A stretch of 64,000 nucleotides of DNA from Brevibacillus porteri (GCF_003013475.1 NZ_PXZO01000065.1:1-64000), one strand, 5' to 3'; shown: positions 8,759 through 17,629, counted from the stretch's first letter. A program made the numbers and translations. Notes: a model not told the origin generated them from the letters alone.

Positions 8759-8780
8759 GGGTAGCTTGTGAAAGCTACCC
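8759..8780 (-). terminator. Hairpin at the end of the two-component operon
   Basis: GGGTAGCTT and AAGCTACCC form a perfect 9-base stem with a 4-base loop. It overlaps the first bases after the histidine kinase stop. The downstream T content is modest. Confidence 0.5.
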
Positions 8781-10160
8781 GTGGAAGAAGGGGATGGTGA
8801 AGGAGAAACTGCTTCCCATTCCCAGTTCACTGTTTACCATCAAATCTCCGCCGTGAAGCCGGACGATGCTTTTGCAAATCGTCAAGCCTAAGCCCGTACC
8901 GCCACTGTTGCGATTTCGTGATTTTTCCGCCCGATAAAACTTGGTGAAAATCTTCGGTAAGTCTTCAGAGGCGATTCCTTCTCCTTTGTCGATCACAGTA
9001 AAAAGGACATGCCCTTCTCGCTGATCACAAGTAAGGTAAATGGAGCCATCTGGTTTGTTGTAGTGAATGGCGTTGTTCAACAAGTTTTCCATGACACGTC
9101 GTAGCTTGGTCTCATCCGCTTCGATGTGTAGTTCATTGGAGATACGCAGCTTCCAATGAAAGGTGAGGCCTGTCTCTTTAATCCTCGGCAAATAGTCCTC
9201 AATGATTCCTCTCAAGAAGCTTTTGACATGAATACGATTAATGTTGAGTCGGACTTCGGAGCTTTGGGCGGTGAAGTCCTGCAACTCATCCAGCAGCTTT
9301 TCCAAGTCCGTCGTTTTTAGCTCGATTTTGCTCATCTGTTTCTGTATTTTGGTCATATCCGTCACACGACCGGAGCCGATATATGACGCATACCCTTTGA
9401 TCGTGGTGAGAGGTGTGCGGAAGTCGTGGGCGATCGAAGCAATCATTTCGGCCTGTCTTTCTTCCGCTAAGCGAAGCTCATCAACCATATCCCCGAAATA
9501 TCGAAAGAGTTGCCCAAATTCATCATGTGAGCGATACGTAAATGTCACTAACCGTTTCCCTTCCTGGATTTCTTGGGTGACGCGCGATAATTCGTTCACG
9601 GGCCGTAGTATCCAGCGAACGAACAAAGCGAGCAGAACTAATCCCACCAGACTAATGCTTCCGTAAATAAACCAAAGCATCATGGAAACCCCTGTCGTAG
9701 CCATCATGTCATAATCATCTGTGTAGAAATAAACAACGATCTCCCCTGTACGCGGTGGCTCCTGCTGAAAGTGGTACTCAGCTACCACTTTGAGGTCATT
9801 TTGCTTGGAAGAATCGCCACGGTTTGATGAGGAGGGAGAAGGCATTTTCAAATTATAGGCGCGTGATGTTTTGCTGTAGATGGTGTTTCCATTGGCATCC
9901 TTCACGAGCATGCGGTACATCACGTCGTCTGGCAACTGCTTTTCAAGCTCCAAACGTTCGATTGGGTCCTTGAAATTACTGACGAGAAGCAGTTGATTGA
10001 GCATGACCTTCTCTGCGGCTTCCTTCTCAGCCTGATACTGATTATGCCGATCATTTTTGAGTTGAGCGACAATAATGTCTTGAAAAACAAATTTAAACAA
10101 CAAGATGTTGAGTGTGATCAAGGCAATGAAGGAGAGAAAAATTTTATTACGTAAGCTCAT
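8775..10160 (-). CDS. Membrane sensor histidine kinase, HAMP type
   Basis: The 461-residue protein has a membrane helix at about 6-26, an external sensor loop of about 125 residues, a second helix at about 158-182, and a HAMP region at about 183-236. The phosphoacceptor is H245 in SIAHDFRTPLT. The ATP-binding domain shows N-box LLNNAIHYN (around 361), DKGEGI (around 391) and GGTGLGLTI (around 420). The start codon follows the stop of the response regulator with no gap, so the two are co-translated. The sensor loop has no recognised fold, and the stimulus is unknown. Confidence 0.93.
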   Translation of the reverse strand: MSLRNKIFLSFIALITLNILLFKFVFQDIIVAQLKNDRHNQYQAEKEAAEKVMLNQLLLVSNFKDPIERLELEKQLPDDVMYRMLVKDANGNTIYSKTSRAYNLKMPSPSSSNRGDSSKQNDLKVVAEYHFQQEPPRTGEIVVYFYTDDYDMMATTGVSMMLWFIYGSISLVGLVLLALFVRWILRPVNELSRVTQEIQEGKRLVTFTYRSHDEFGQLFRYFGDMVDELRLAEERQAEMIASIAHDFRTPLTTIKGYASYIGSGRVTDMTKIQKQMSKIELKTTDLEKLLDELQDFTAQSSEVRLNINRIHVKSFLRGIIEDYLPRIKETGLTFHWKLRISNELHIEADETKLRRVMENLLNNAIHYNKPDGSIYLTCDQREGHVLFTVIDKGEGIASEDLPKIFTKFYRAEKSRNRNSGGTGLGLTICKSIVRLHGGDLMVNSELGMGSSFSFTIPFFHG

Positions 10161-10880
10161 TTAAAGCTTCTCCCCGATAAATACGTAGCCTGTCCCCCAT
10201 TGTGTTTTAATAAACTGACGCTCTGTTTCCAGCTTTTCCCGGAGGTTTTTGATATGGACGGTCACTGTATTGAGCGAGCCATAACCATATCCCCAGACAC
10301 GGTCATAGATTTGCTCTCTTGTAAAGACGATGCCCGCATTTTCTGCGAGGAATGTGAGCAGTTGAAATTCTTTTGTAGAGAGCTCAATCTTTTGATTACA
10401 TACATAAACGGAATACGTTTCTTTATGAATTTCTAGGTCCTTGAATTTCAAAACGGTAATCGGAGAAGAGGCTGTTTCCTTCTCAGGCTGCTCTTCCGTA
10501 TGCTTGCGAATGCGCTCATAGCGACGCAGGTGGGCTCGAATGCGAGCGAGCAGTTCTTCTGTATCAAAAGGCTTCGTGATGTAATCGTCTGCGCCGATTT
10601 CGAAGCCGACTACCTTATCTACCGCTTTTCCTTTTGCACTGAGAAACAGTATAGGCAAATCCCACTCACGGCGAATCTGAGAGCAGAGCTCGTAGCCACT
10701 CATGTTGGGCATCATAATATCCAAAAGGATCAGGTTAGGTCGCTCTCCTTGGCTGAGCAGGGAGAGAGCATCTTCTCCGCTCTCTGCGGAGGAAACGGTG
10801 AAGCCTTCGTTCTCCAAAATGTCTTCTAGCAGTTCAATAATCTCCAGATTGTCATCGACAATTAAAATGTGATCTTTCAC
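10161..10880 (-). CDS. OmpR-family response regulator
   Basis: The 239-residue regulator has a receiver domain (1-120) with the acidic pair DD at 9-10, phosphoacceptor D54 (LLDIMMP) and conserved K104 in YITKPF. The C-terminal winged helix (about 140-239) includes STKEFQLLTFLAENAG and ends TGYVF. A hydrophilic linker rich in Glu joins them. It is first in a two-gene operon with the kinase. The target genes are unknown. The P450 gene converges on the operon from the other side. The start ATG at 10880 lies just downstream of a GGGGTTGTTCCGGTG stretch. Confidence 0.93.
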   Translation of the reverse strand: MKDHILIVDDNLEIIELLEDILENEGFTVSSAESGEDALSLLSQGERPNLILLDIMMPNMSGYELCSQIRREWDLPILFLSAKGKAVDKVVGFEIGADDYITKPFDTEELLARIRAHLRRYERIRKHTEEQPEKETASSPITVLKFKDLEIHKETYSVYVCNQKIELSTKEFQLLTFLAENAGIVFTREQIYDRVWGYGYGSLNTVTVHIKNLREKLETERQFIKTQWGTGYVFIGEKL

Positions 10881-11045
10881 CGGAACAACCCCCAGTTACT
10901 TCTATTAATAAGGAATACCATTCAAAGAATGGGTCTTGTCTATCATAACATGCTTTGACCTCATCAGGGAAAGAAACCCCGTAAGTTATTAAGTTGTTCT
11001 AATATGTAAGGGTACCTCTTTAGACCAGGTACTAAATTTCGTCAG

Positions 11046-11079
11046 AAAAAGCCAGAGACATTGTGTCCCTGGCTTTTTA
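11046..11079 (-). terminator. Terminator of the NlpC/P60 gene
   Basis: AAAAAGCCAGAGACA pairs with TGTCCCTGGCTTTTT. It lies 17 bases after the minus-strand stop. It is symmetric enough to act in both directions. Confidence 0.85.
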
Positions 11080-11095
11080 TTATTTTGCCGAACGA

Positions 11096-11617
11096 CTATT
11101 TTTGAGCTGGTTTTTCCGGCAACGATGCAGCTTGCACCGCTTTTTCCTTTTTCGGAGTTTCTGCTTTCGCTAGAACAGGAGCACTGAGACGCTTAGCGCC
11201 TACATAACGCTTGCTCCAGTAGTATGGATCGTTCAACTTGGTGTTGACGACTCCACGACCAGATTCCGAGTGCACGAATGTGCCGTCTCCAATGTAGATA
11301 CCCACGTGAGAAATGCTGCGACCGTTCGTATTAAAGAACACGAGATCGCCTGGCTGCAAATCTTTTCTGGCTACCTCTGTACCTAATTCGTACTGGGAAG
11401 CAGAATTGTGAGGCAGGTCTACACCTAACGCATCAAATACGTAGCGCGTGAAACCGGAGCAGTCAAAGCCCTTTTTGGACGAGCCGGAAGATTTGTAAGG
11501 GGTACCGTACAAGTTGCTGACTACTTCACCCAGAGAATTCTCCTCAGCAGCCTGTGCAGCGCCTGCCCCCATAGCAAGCATTCCAGCCATAAATAAAGAT
11601 AAAACCACCTTGCGCAA
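11096..11617 (-). CDS. NlpC/P60 cell-wall endopeptidase (secreted)
   Basis: This is a predicted gamma-D-glutamyl-diamino acid endopeptidase acting on peptidoglycan peptides. Residues 1-23 form a signal peptide ending AAQAA. The NlpC/P60 domain spans about 28-140, with the catalytic cysteine in GFDCSGFTRY, the histidine in SHVGIYIG and a later polar residue. The tail is Lys/Ala/Pro-rich. There are no LysM or SH3 binding domains. Translation starts at TTG 11617, with GGGAG 9 bases upstream. The upstream c-di-AMP riboswitch is the usual switch for wall hydrolases of this type, so expression should fall when c-di-AMP is high. Confidence 0.92.
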   Translation of the reverse strand: MRKVVLSLFMAGMLAMGAGAAQAAEENSLGEVVSNLYGTPYKSSGSSKKGFDCSGFTRYVFDALGVDLPHNSASQYELGTEVARKDLQPGDLVFFNTNGRSISHVGIYIGDGTFVHSESGRGVVNTKLNDPYYWSKRYVGAKRLSAPVLAKAETPKKEKAVQAASLPEKPAQK

Positions 11618-11625
11618 AAGAAACT

Positions 11626-11760
11626 GCTCCCTTCGTGAGCCTACGAGGTTAGCTGAAGGGTTCGGTCGAAAGGACGCCCTAGGCTGCTAGGAGTAGCAAC
11701 CATTCACCCCAAAAACGTGGTTCCCCCGTTTCCGCCAAGCGGAATTCGGCTATTTTTCGA
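11626..11760 (-). promoter_or_regulatory. c-di-AMP riboswitch (ydaO-yuaA class)
   Basis: Read on the minus strand, the leader contains AATTCCGC, then GGGGGAACC, then TTTTTGGGGTGAATGG, and near its 3' end CAGCTAACCTCGTAGGC. These are the conserved blocks of the ydaO class. It lies directly upstream of the NlpC/P60 gene. The remaining gap to 12080 holds a GC-rich palindrome at 11882-11916 and no gene. Confidence 0.9.
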
Positions 11761-11881
11761 TGTTTTTTTACACGCACTCTTACGAAGATTCTACGCCAGT
11801 CCTTTTTTTCCTTCTTTTTCATCCGTTAGTTCACATATTCGTCACAAAATTACCGTCAAATGCTGTAACGTTTTCGTTCGA

Positions 11882-11916
11882 CAGAGCAAGCCGCCTTTCG
11901 ACGCAGGCTTGTTCTG
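11882..11916. repeat. Imperfect palindrome upstream of the lia-type operon
   Basis: CAGAGCAAGCC at 11882-11892 faces GGCTTGTTCTG at 11906-11916 with one mismatch. It lies between the riboswitch and the LiaI-like gene and has no T-tract, so it is not an obvious terminator. It could be an operator for the operon, but I cannot match it to a known LiaR box. Confidence 0.4.
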
Positions 11917-12080
11917 CCTTGCGCGACAGCTCGTCCGATTAGGGCAGGAAATTGTCTCCGTCCAAGGGCGGAGGGAAAAACCAACCGCACGCCCGTTATG
12001 GGAAGCCTATACCGAGGGCTACAATAAGGGCATAACGTTCCACAAGCACCACATGCAAAACGAATGGAGGTAAGCGAGTA

Positions 12081-12485
12081 ATGAGCGAACGGTCTGGCAA
12101 AGTTCTACTCGGGCTGGTTCTGCTGCTAGTCGGTGGGTTGGTTCTTCTAGATCTGGTGGGTATCGATATCGGAGACTTGCTCGGGTTCATCATTCCCGGT
12201 GTGATCATGATATACGGTGCCAAAAAGATTATGGGACAAACCGGTTCACGCTTTTGGGGAATCCTCGTCTTTCTATTCGGGTTCCTGATGCTGATTGGCA
12301 AGCTTGACCTACTGTTTCACGCGCTTCTGGCCATTGGGGTAATTTATCTGGGATATCGCTTACTGCGTCCCAGTCAAGAACCAAAGCAAGCTCCACCTAC
12401 TTGGGAGCGTGAATGGGCCCAAAAAGTATTAAAGGAAGATACGCTAGACACTTGGGAGAAACATGTAACACGAAGACAACAATAA
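12081..12485 (+). CDS. LiaI/LiaF-like membrane protein
   Basis: The 134-residue protein has four hydrophobic segments (about 8-26, 30-46, 56-70, 73-92) and a charged C-terminal tail. The pattern resembles the transmembrane half of LiaF and the small LiaI membrane anchor. It is first in the operon, immediately upstream of a PspA/LiaH homologue, as LiaI is in Bacillus. The likely role is docking PspA-type protein at a stressed membrane. The start ATG has GGAGG 10 bases upstream. Confidence 0.75.
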   Translation: MSERSGKVLLGLVLLLVGGLVLLDLVGIDIGDLLGFIIPGVIMIYGAKKIMGQTGSRFWGILVFLFGFLMLIGKLDLLFHALLAIGVIYLGYRLLRPSQEPKQAPPTWEREWAQKVLKEDTLDTWEKHVTRRQQ

Positions 12486-12548
12486 CGCTACGTCGCAAGA
12501 GTCTTTTGGATGAACAATATGATGTGATATGATGAGGAGGAAAAAATA

Positions 12549-13244
12549 ATGAGTATCTTTAAACGTTTGCGTGACCTGACAGTAGCTTCGGTGAATGATG
12601 CATTGGATTCGATGGAAGATCCGGTAGTAATGCTGAATCAATATATGCGTGACATGGAAGTAGAAATCGGACAAGTTGAAGTAGCGGTTGCCCGTCAGGT
12701 TGCATTGGAAAAGAAATTCCGCCAGCAATTGGATGAAGCCAATGCTCTGATTGAAAAACGCGATCGTCAAGTCAAGCTCGCCTTGACTGAGGGAGAAGAC
12801 GAGTTGGCTCGTCGAGCACTCGCTGACAAGAAGCAGTACGAAGGCCGTGCAGCGGAATACGAAGGTCTTTACCTGTCAGCATCCGAGGCAGCTTCGCAAA
12901 TGCGTGAAAAGCTGGCTGAGCTGAAGGAAGAGTTCTATAAAATGCGTGCGAAAAGGTTCACACTGATGGCACGTGCACAAGTAGCTCGTACACAAAAGCA
13001 AGTCAATCAAGCAGTTGTCGGTATCGGCAATCAGTCCGCAGGCCGTGGCTTCGCCCGCATGGAAGAAAAAGTGATGCGCATGGAAGCAGAAGCGCAAATG
13101 AGTGGACAATGGAGCCAAACGAACCGCGCTTGGGAGAACGCTTTGTCTGAACTGGAAAAGGATGATCTCGATGCAGAACTTGCCAGCATCAAAGCATCCA
13201 TTAATGAAGTAAAAACACCGGTAGCCAAACCAGTACAATCCTAA
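12549..13244 (+). CDS. PspA/IM30 (LiaH-like) membrane-stress protein
   Basis: The 231-residue protein is almost entirely helical. It starts MSIFKRLRDLTVASVNDALD, the amphipathic helix that binds membranes, followed by a long coiled coil (about 25-190) and a C-terminal helix with ELEKDDLDAELASIK. The length fits PspA, Vipp1 and LiaH. These proteins form large oligomers that protect the inner face of the membrane. The gene lies 63 bases after the LiaI-like gene, with GAGGAGG upstream of the start. A hairpin at 13292-13320 separates it from the next gene and may lower downstream expression. Confidence 0.9.
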   Translation: MSIFKRLRDLTVASVNDALDSMEDPVVMLNQYMRDMEVEIGQVEVAVARQVALEKKFRQQLDEANALIEKRDRQVKLALTEGEDELARRALADKKQYEGRAAEYEGLYLSASEAASQMREKLAELKEEFYKMRAKRFTLMARAQVARTQKQVNQAVVGIGNQSAGRGFARMEEKVMRMEAEAQMSGQWSQTNRAWENALSELEKDDLDAELASIKASINEVKTPVAKPVQS

Positions 13245-13291
13245 TTCGACAGGAACTGGGGGACTAGGTGTAGAATAGATTGTGTCAATTC

Positions 13292-13320
13292 GGCAGCCTG
13301 TGTACATCAGGCTGCTTTTC
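13292..13320 (+). terminator. Intra-operon hairpin (partial terminator) after pspA
   Basis: GGCAGCCTG pairs with CAGGCTGC, followed by TTTTC. It stands between the pspA-like gene and the methyltransferase gene. Its weak T-run suggests partial termination or mRNA processing, giving more of the first two products than of the regulators. Confidence 0.6.
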
Positions 13321-13338
13321 CCCTAGGAGGTACAATTC

Positions 13339-13917
13339 TTGCAGGACTTCTTGGTCTTTTTGCGGCGGTTTATCGCTGAGCCTGGACGCGTCGGTAGTAT
13401 AATCCCCAGCTCTCGTTTTTTATGTGAGCAAATGTTGAAAAACGTCGATTGGGCTTCAACCGATGTGATCCTGGAGCTGGGACCTGGTACAGGGGCATTT
13501 ACCCAAACGATCTATCAGCGCTTGCGTCCCGGCACACATTACGTGCTTGTGGAACGAGATTCCCATTTTCGCTCTATGCTTCAATCACGTTTTCCCGATC
13601 TTCCTATCAGGGAGGAAGCGACTAAACTTAGGTCTTACTTGGAGGAGCAGAACCTTGCAGGTGCAGATGTTATTATCTCAGGTCTGCCATTCGCCAATTT
13701 TCCACAAGAGCTGCGGGCAGCAATTCTGGACGAAGTTCAATCTGTACTGAAGCCAGGGGGCCTGTTTATTACATTCCAATATTCGCTACAACTCCAAGCT
13801 GAGTTGCAGGGTCGTTTTCCCTGGGTCAAGATCGACTTTACCCTGTTGAACATTCCGCCTGCATTCATCTATACATGTCGTAATGGTCAAAGTGAAAACG
13901 ATCAGCATGGGGCGTGA
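13339..13917 (+). CDS. Class I SAM methyltransferase, phospholipid N-methyltransferase-like
   Basis: The 192-residue enzyme begins FLVFLRRFIAEPGRVGSI and continues PSSRFL. That opening is the hallmark of the bacterial phospholipid N-methyltransferase-like family (COG3963). The SAM motif LELGPGTGAFTQ is at about 48-59. The acidic loop VLVERD follows, and the motif IV position reads IISGLPFANF. Translation starts at TTG 13339 with AGGAGG 8 bases upstream. Its place inside a lia-type envelope-stress operon suggests membrane lipid modification, but an rRNA-methylase-like role cannot be excluded. The substrate is not shown by the sequence. Confidence 0.75.
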   Translation: MQDFLVFLRRFIAEPGRVGSIIPSSRFLCEQMLKNVDWASTDVILELGPGTGAFTQTIYQRLRPGTHYVLVERDSHFRSMLQSRFPDLPIREEATKLRSYLEEQNLAGADVIISGLPFANFPQELRAAILDEVQSVLKPGGLFITFQYSLQLQAELQGRFPWVKIDFTLLNIPPAFIYTCRNGQSENDQHGA

Positions 13918-13931
13918 GAGAGGAGACTTTT

Positions 13932-14822
13932 GTGAAACTGTCCCGTTTGCACAAAATGTTGGCTGGTATCCTGATTATTTTTACGGGAATCGGCCTTTTA
14001 TTAGACAGTTTGGGTATCATTTCGTTCGGTCTGTTTGATTTGTGGCCGATGGTGCTTATTTATTTCGGCCTTCGTTTGTGGGGGCAGAAAAATCGGATTG
14101 GCGGAGGGATTCTATTCTCCCTGGGGACCATCATCGCGATGGATATGTGGTTTGGTGTCGGGGTTGATGATTTGTTCCAGATTGCAGTGCCAATCGTGTT
14201 TATTTATTTCGGGTTTCAGTTGATTCGGGGCAAGAACAGCAGACGAGATCACCGTGTGAATCAACCATTGGGTGATACGGGGACCCCATCTGCTGCGGAG
14301 ACGATTTTGACAAGTGATGCGAGTATTCCGAGTGACGTAAAGGTTTCAACAGAGGAGCGCCCTTGGCTAGACAGCTGGAACAAATGGAAGCATGTTGGTG
14401 GAAAAATTCCCCATCACGAAAGAATGTCTTCATCACCTGACGACACGTTGCCAAAAGATTCCCGCAGTTCTCTGATTGGAGATTATCACCTGACCTCGGG
14501 GCGTTTTGAACTGAATCACTTGCATGTCTGGCATGGGATCGGGGATGTTGTGATTGATCTTTCCCGGGCTGTGTTGATGCGGGATGAGGCAGTTCTTGTC
14601 GTAGAGGGCTGGATAGGCGATGTGACGATTTATGTCCCTGTGGATCTTCCTGTATCGGTAACAGCAGGGTTGAGTATTGGTGACCTGGAGGTGTTAAGCC
14701 ACCGTCAGGGAGGTATCAATCGCAGTGTTAAGATTCGTTCAGATCAGTATGATGAAGCATTGCAAAAAGTAAACTTGCATATCTCGCTGCTTGTCGGCGA
14801 TATAAAAGTCAAGTACATCTAG
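13932..14822 (+). CDS. LiaF-like membrane regulator
   Basis: LiaF proteins inhibit the LiaS kinase. From the GTG at 13932 (GAGGAG 6 bases upstream) the protein has 296 residues: N-terminal hydrophobic segments within about 1-100, a polar linker with low conservation (about 105-175), and a C-terminal beta-rich LiaF domain (about 185-296) with repeated GDV/GDL/GDI turns and the ending LLVGDIKVKYI. An earlier GTG at 13914 overlaps the previous stop but lacks a good binding site. The next gene, encoding the sensor kinase, starts 13 bases after the stop. Confidence 0.88.
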   Translation: MKLSRLHKMLAGILIIFTGIGLLLDSLGIISFGLFDLWPMVLIYFGLRLWGQKNRIGGGILFSLGTIIAMDMWFGVGVDDLFQIAVPIVFIYFGFQLIRGKNSRRDHRVNQPLGDTGTPSAAETILTSDASIPSDVKVSTEERPWLDSWNKWKHVGGKIPHHERMSSSPDDTLPKDSRSSLIGDYHLTSGRFELNHLHVWHGIGDVVIDLSRAVLMRDEAVLVVEGWIGDVTIYVPVDLPVSVTAGLSIGDLEVLSHRQGGINRSVKIRSDQYDEALQKVNLHISLLVGDIKVKYI

Positions 14823-14835
14823 GAGGTACTGGCGG

Positions 14836-15984
14836 ATGCGTCGACAGCGATTGGCAAGTATTCAGTGGCAATACGTGCGCTATGGCATGTTACTGGCCGT
14901 CAGTGCAATTACTGCCGCGTTTATTTGTTTCTTTTGGCTATACTTTTTATGGAGAGATCACCCCGGGATTCATCGGTGGTACAACGAAATGATCAGCGAC
15001 CGCAACTTCATGTGGTGGCTTCAAGAATATATAGGAATCAATCTGCCTGCCGATCCAGAGGGCTTGATTCAGCTTGCTGCTTTTGTTGTCTCTTTGCCTG
15101 CAGGTGTCTTAGTGGCATTGATCATTTCCTATATCATGGGCAATTTGTTGAAAAAGAGACTCAGTGTACTGTGGGAAGCTGCCATGAAGCTTGGGCGCGG
15201 GATGCTGTCGTATCGGGTTCCAGAATTGGGCGTCGATGAAGTCGGCGAATTAGGATGGCAGATCAATCGCTTGGCTTCGCAATGGGAAGAGCAAGTGGCA
15301 TCTTTGCAGCGGCTGTCGAACCACAATGCGGCTCTCGCAGAGCAATTGAAGCATGCAGCGGTAACAGAGGAGCGACAGAGATTGGCGAGAGAACTGCATG
15401 ATGCAGTCAGTCAGCAGCTGTTCGCCATCGCCATGACGACTGCGGCGATGAAACGGCTTGTAGAAAAAAATCCGCAACGTGCAGCACAACAGATTGAATT
15501 GGTCGAAGAGATGGCAGCAGCAGCACAAGCTGAGATGAGGGCATTGCTCTTGCATCTTCGCCCGGCTACGTTACAAAACAAGTCATTGAAGGAAGCCATT
15601 CTGGAACTTTTAGATGAGCTGACGCGTAAAAATACCATGCAGCTGTCTTGGGAGATCGAAGACGTCGAAGGCTTGCCGAGTGGAATTGAGGATCATTTGT
15701 TCCGCATTTTGCAGGAGTCCTTGTCCAATACATTGCGGCATGCCAGAGCTACCCAGATTACAGTGAAGCTGTTTACGCTGCAAGAGCAGGTTCGCCTGCG
15801 AGTAACGGATGACGGTGTTGGTTTTGATCCGGATGGGGAGAAAATGACGTCCTACGGTTTGCGAAGCATGCAAGAGCGCGTAGCAGAGGTCGGAGGCTCC
15901 ATGGAGATTTACTCGGCAATTGGGAAGGGGACGCAAATTGAGGTCCGTATTCCTCTAATGTCACAGACGGAACGGGAAGGGTGA
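14836..15984 (+). CDS. liaS: LiaS-like sensor histidine kinase
   Basis: The 382-residue kinase has two membrane helices (about 16-36 and 78-98) around a short external loop, as in intramembrane-sensing kinases. A HAMP region covers about 100-152. The HisKA_3 box RQRLARELHDAVSQQLFAIA contains the phosphoacceptor H. The ATPase domain includes DDGVGFDPDG and ends with YGLRSMQERVAEVGG. It belongs to the NarL/LiaS class and is encoded between LiaF and LiaR. The start ATG has GGAGG 9-10 bases upstream. Confidence 0.9.
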   Translation: MRRQRLASIQWQYVRYGMLLAVSAITAAFICFFWLYFLWRDHPGIHRWYNEMISDRNFMWWLQEYIGINLPADPEGLIQLAAFVVSLPAGVLVALIISYIMGNLLKKRLSVLWEAAMKLGRGMLSYRVPELGVDEVGELGWQINRLASQWEEQVASLQRLSNHNAALAEQLKHAAVTEERQRLARELHDAVSQQLFAIAMTTAAMKRLVEKNPQRAAQQIELVEEMAAAAQAEMRALLLHLRPATLQNKSLKEAILELLDELTRKNTMQLSWEIEDVEGLPSGIEDHLFRILQESLSNTLRHARATQITVKLFTLQEQVRLRVTDDGVGFDPDGEKMTSYGLRSMQERVAEVGGSMEIYSAIGKGTQIEVRIPLMSQTEREG

Positions 15985-15991
15985 AGGCTCG

Positions 15992-16621
15992 GTGATTCGG
16001 GTACTACTGGTAGATGATCACGAAATGGTTCGGATGGGTCTGGCGGCTTATTTGTCTACAGAGGACGATATTGAAGTCGTAGCAGAGGCAGGCAGTGGAG
16101 AAGAAGGGGTGCGGATGACGCAAGAACTGCGCCCGGATGTCGTTTTGATGGATTTAGTTATGGAAGGCATCGGCGGTGTGGAAGCGACTCGGCGTATTCG
16201 TGAAAGCTGTCCATCCAGTAAGGTTATCGTCTTGACCAGCTTTATTGATGACGAAAAGGTATATCCGGTCATTGAAGCGGGGGCATTCAGCTACTTGCTG
16301 AAGACTTCACGTGCAGCCGAGATTGCAAAGGCAATCCGCTCTGCTGCGGCGGGTGAGCCAGTTTTGGAATCGAGGGTAGCAGGAAAAATCATGGCCCGTT
16401 TCCGTCACGGTCAAGAGTCCCATCCCCATGAGCAACTGACGCCGCGTGAGTTGGAAGTTTTGAAGCTGATCGGTCAGGGCAAGTCCAACCAGGAGATTGC
16501 AGATGAGCTGATTATCGGGATCAAAACGGTCAAGACTCATGTGAGCAACATTCTTGCCAAGCTGAATGTGGAGGATCGCACGCAAGCGGCCATTTACGTG
16601 CATACGCATAGCTTAGGCTAA
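15992..16621 (+). CDS. liaR: LiaR-like response regulator (NarL family)
   Basis: The 209-residue regulator has a receiver domain (1-120) with D54 in VLMDLVMEG and conserved K105 region (LLKTSRA). The LuxR-type helix-turn-helix (about 148-205) reads LTPRELEVLKLIGQGKSNQE and then IKTVKTHVSNIL. It starts at GTG 15992, 7 bases after the liaS stop. It is last in the operon and presumably activates the operon in response to wall or membrane damage. I could not identify its binding site by eye. Confidence 0.92.
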   Translation: MIRVLLVDDHEMVRMGLAAYLSTEDDIEVVAEAGSGEEGVRMTQELRPDVVLMDLVMEGIGGVEATRRIRESCPSSKVIVLTSFIDDEKVYPVIEAGAFSYLLKTSRAAEIAKAIRSAAAGEPVLESRVAGKIMARFRHGQESHPHEQLTPRELEVLKLIGQGKSNQEIADELIIGIKTVKTHVSNILAKLNVEDRTQAAIYVHTHSLG

Positions 16622-16645
16622 TCACATAGCATCATGTATAAGTAA

Positions 16646-16690
16646 ACGCGCCAAAAAGCTCCTCGGTAAACAGGGGCTCTTTCGCGCGTC
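16646..16690 (+). terminator. Probable terminator of the lia-type operon
   Basis: GCGCCAAAAAGCTCC pairs imperfectly with GGGGCTCTTTCGCGC about 25 bases after the liaR stop. The T-run is poor, so strength is uncertain. Confidence 0.5.
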
Positions 16691-16795
16691 TACTTGTTTA
16701 AACAGTTTTCTTGTATACAAACCGTGAGTTTTTTTCGTAGATGTGGTAAAGATAGTAAGTAACGAATGAGAGATTACGGAAAGGAGGGACGGGTT

Positions 16796-17620
16796 ATGAG
16801 GCACAAACCTCAAACACGCTCCAAGGTGCTTTCGGCTGACGATGGTGTGGATATCGTTGGAGATGTTCACGGCTGTTACGACGAATTTATAGAATTGCTC
16901 AAACGCTTGGGATATGAACAAACCCCAGACGGGACCTATCGCCATCCCCACGGCCGAAAGCTCCTTTCCCTCGGTGATATCACGAGTCGTGGACCTTACT
17001 CAATCAAAATGCTGCAATTTTTTCACCATCATGTCACGGCAGGCCTAGCTGAGATGGTGGATAGTAATCATGGGTGGAAAGTAGCCCGCTGGTTGGATGG
17101 CAGACCAGTGACATTGGCACACGGAGATGAAAAGGTAGAAGAGGAGATTCGGCTGTATCAGCAAGAATACGGGCCGAAGAAGGCCTCCTTGCTACGAGAG
17201 CAGAGTCGCAGATTGTTATTTTCTTCTCCTTCGCACATGATCATCAAACGGAATGAAAAAATAGTAGCGGTCGCCGTTCATGCGGGGATTCGTGATGATT
17301 ACATAGGGATGGATTCACCTGCGGTCTATACGTTTTGCCGATATGGCGATGTGGCAGGAACGGGACCGGATGGACGCCCGATCCGCAGAGAATGGGCAAA
17401 AGAGAGAAAAGTGACCTCGCCCATCATCGTATGGGGACATGATCCGCATCCAGAACCAAAACGAAAAAATGGCACCATCAACATCGACCAAGGATGTGTG
17501 TTCGGCGGAATGTTAACCGCCTACCGCTACCCAGAGGACGAATTGGTGAGTGTGCCAGCAAAGAGAAATTATTCGGGCTTAACGGATACGCCGCTGACCC
17601 GTTTTAAGACAGACGATTAA
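16796..17620 (+). CDS. prpE: PrpE-like bis(5'-nucleosyl)-tetraphosphatase / metallophosphatase
   Basis: PrpE hydrolyses diadenosine tetraphosphate and has been linked to spore germination in Bacillus. The 274-residue calcineurin-like phosphoesterase shows DIVGDVHGCYDEF near residue 20, GDITSRGPYS near 60 and WGHDPHP near 215, the metal-binding set of the family. I chose the ATG at 16796 because AAAGGAGGG lies 8 bases upstream. An ATG at 16766 has no site. It is somewhat longer than B. subtilis PrpE. A different polyphosphate nucleotide or protein substrate is possible. Confidence 0.82.
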   Translation: MRHKPQTRSKVLSADDGVDIVGDVHGCYDEFIELLKRLGYEQTPDGTYRHPHGRKLLSLGDITSRGPYSIKMLQFFHHHVTAGLAEMVDSNHGWKVARWLDGRPVTLAHGDEKVEEEIRLYQQEYGPKKASLLREQSRRLLFSSPSHMIIKRNEKIVAVAVHAGIRDDYIGMDSPAVYTFCRYGDVAGTGPDGRPIRREWAKERKVTSPIIVWGHDPHPEPKRKNGTINIDQGCVFGGMLTAYRYPEDELVSVPAKRNYSGLTDTPLTRFKTDD

Positions 17621-17629
17621 ACGGTGACG

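Noticed and set aside
11940..12080. A possible LiaR binding site upstream of the lia-type operon
   Set aside because: No clear inverted repeat matching the known LiaR box was found. The palindrome at 11882-11916 is reported separately without assignment.
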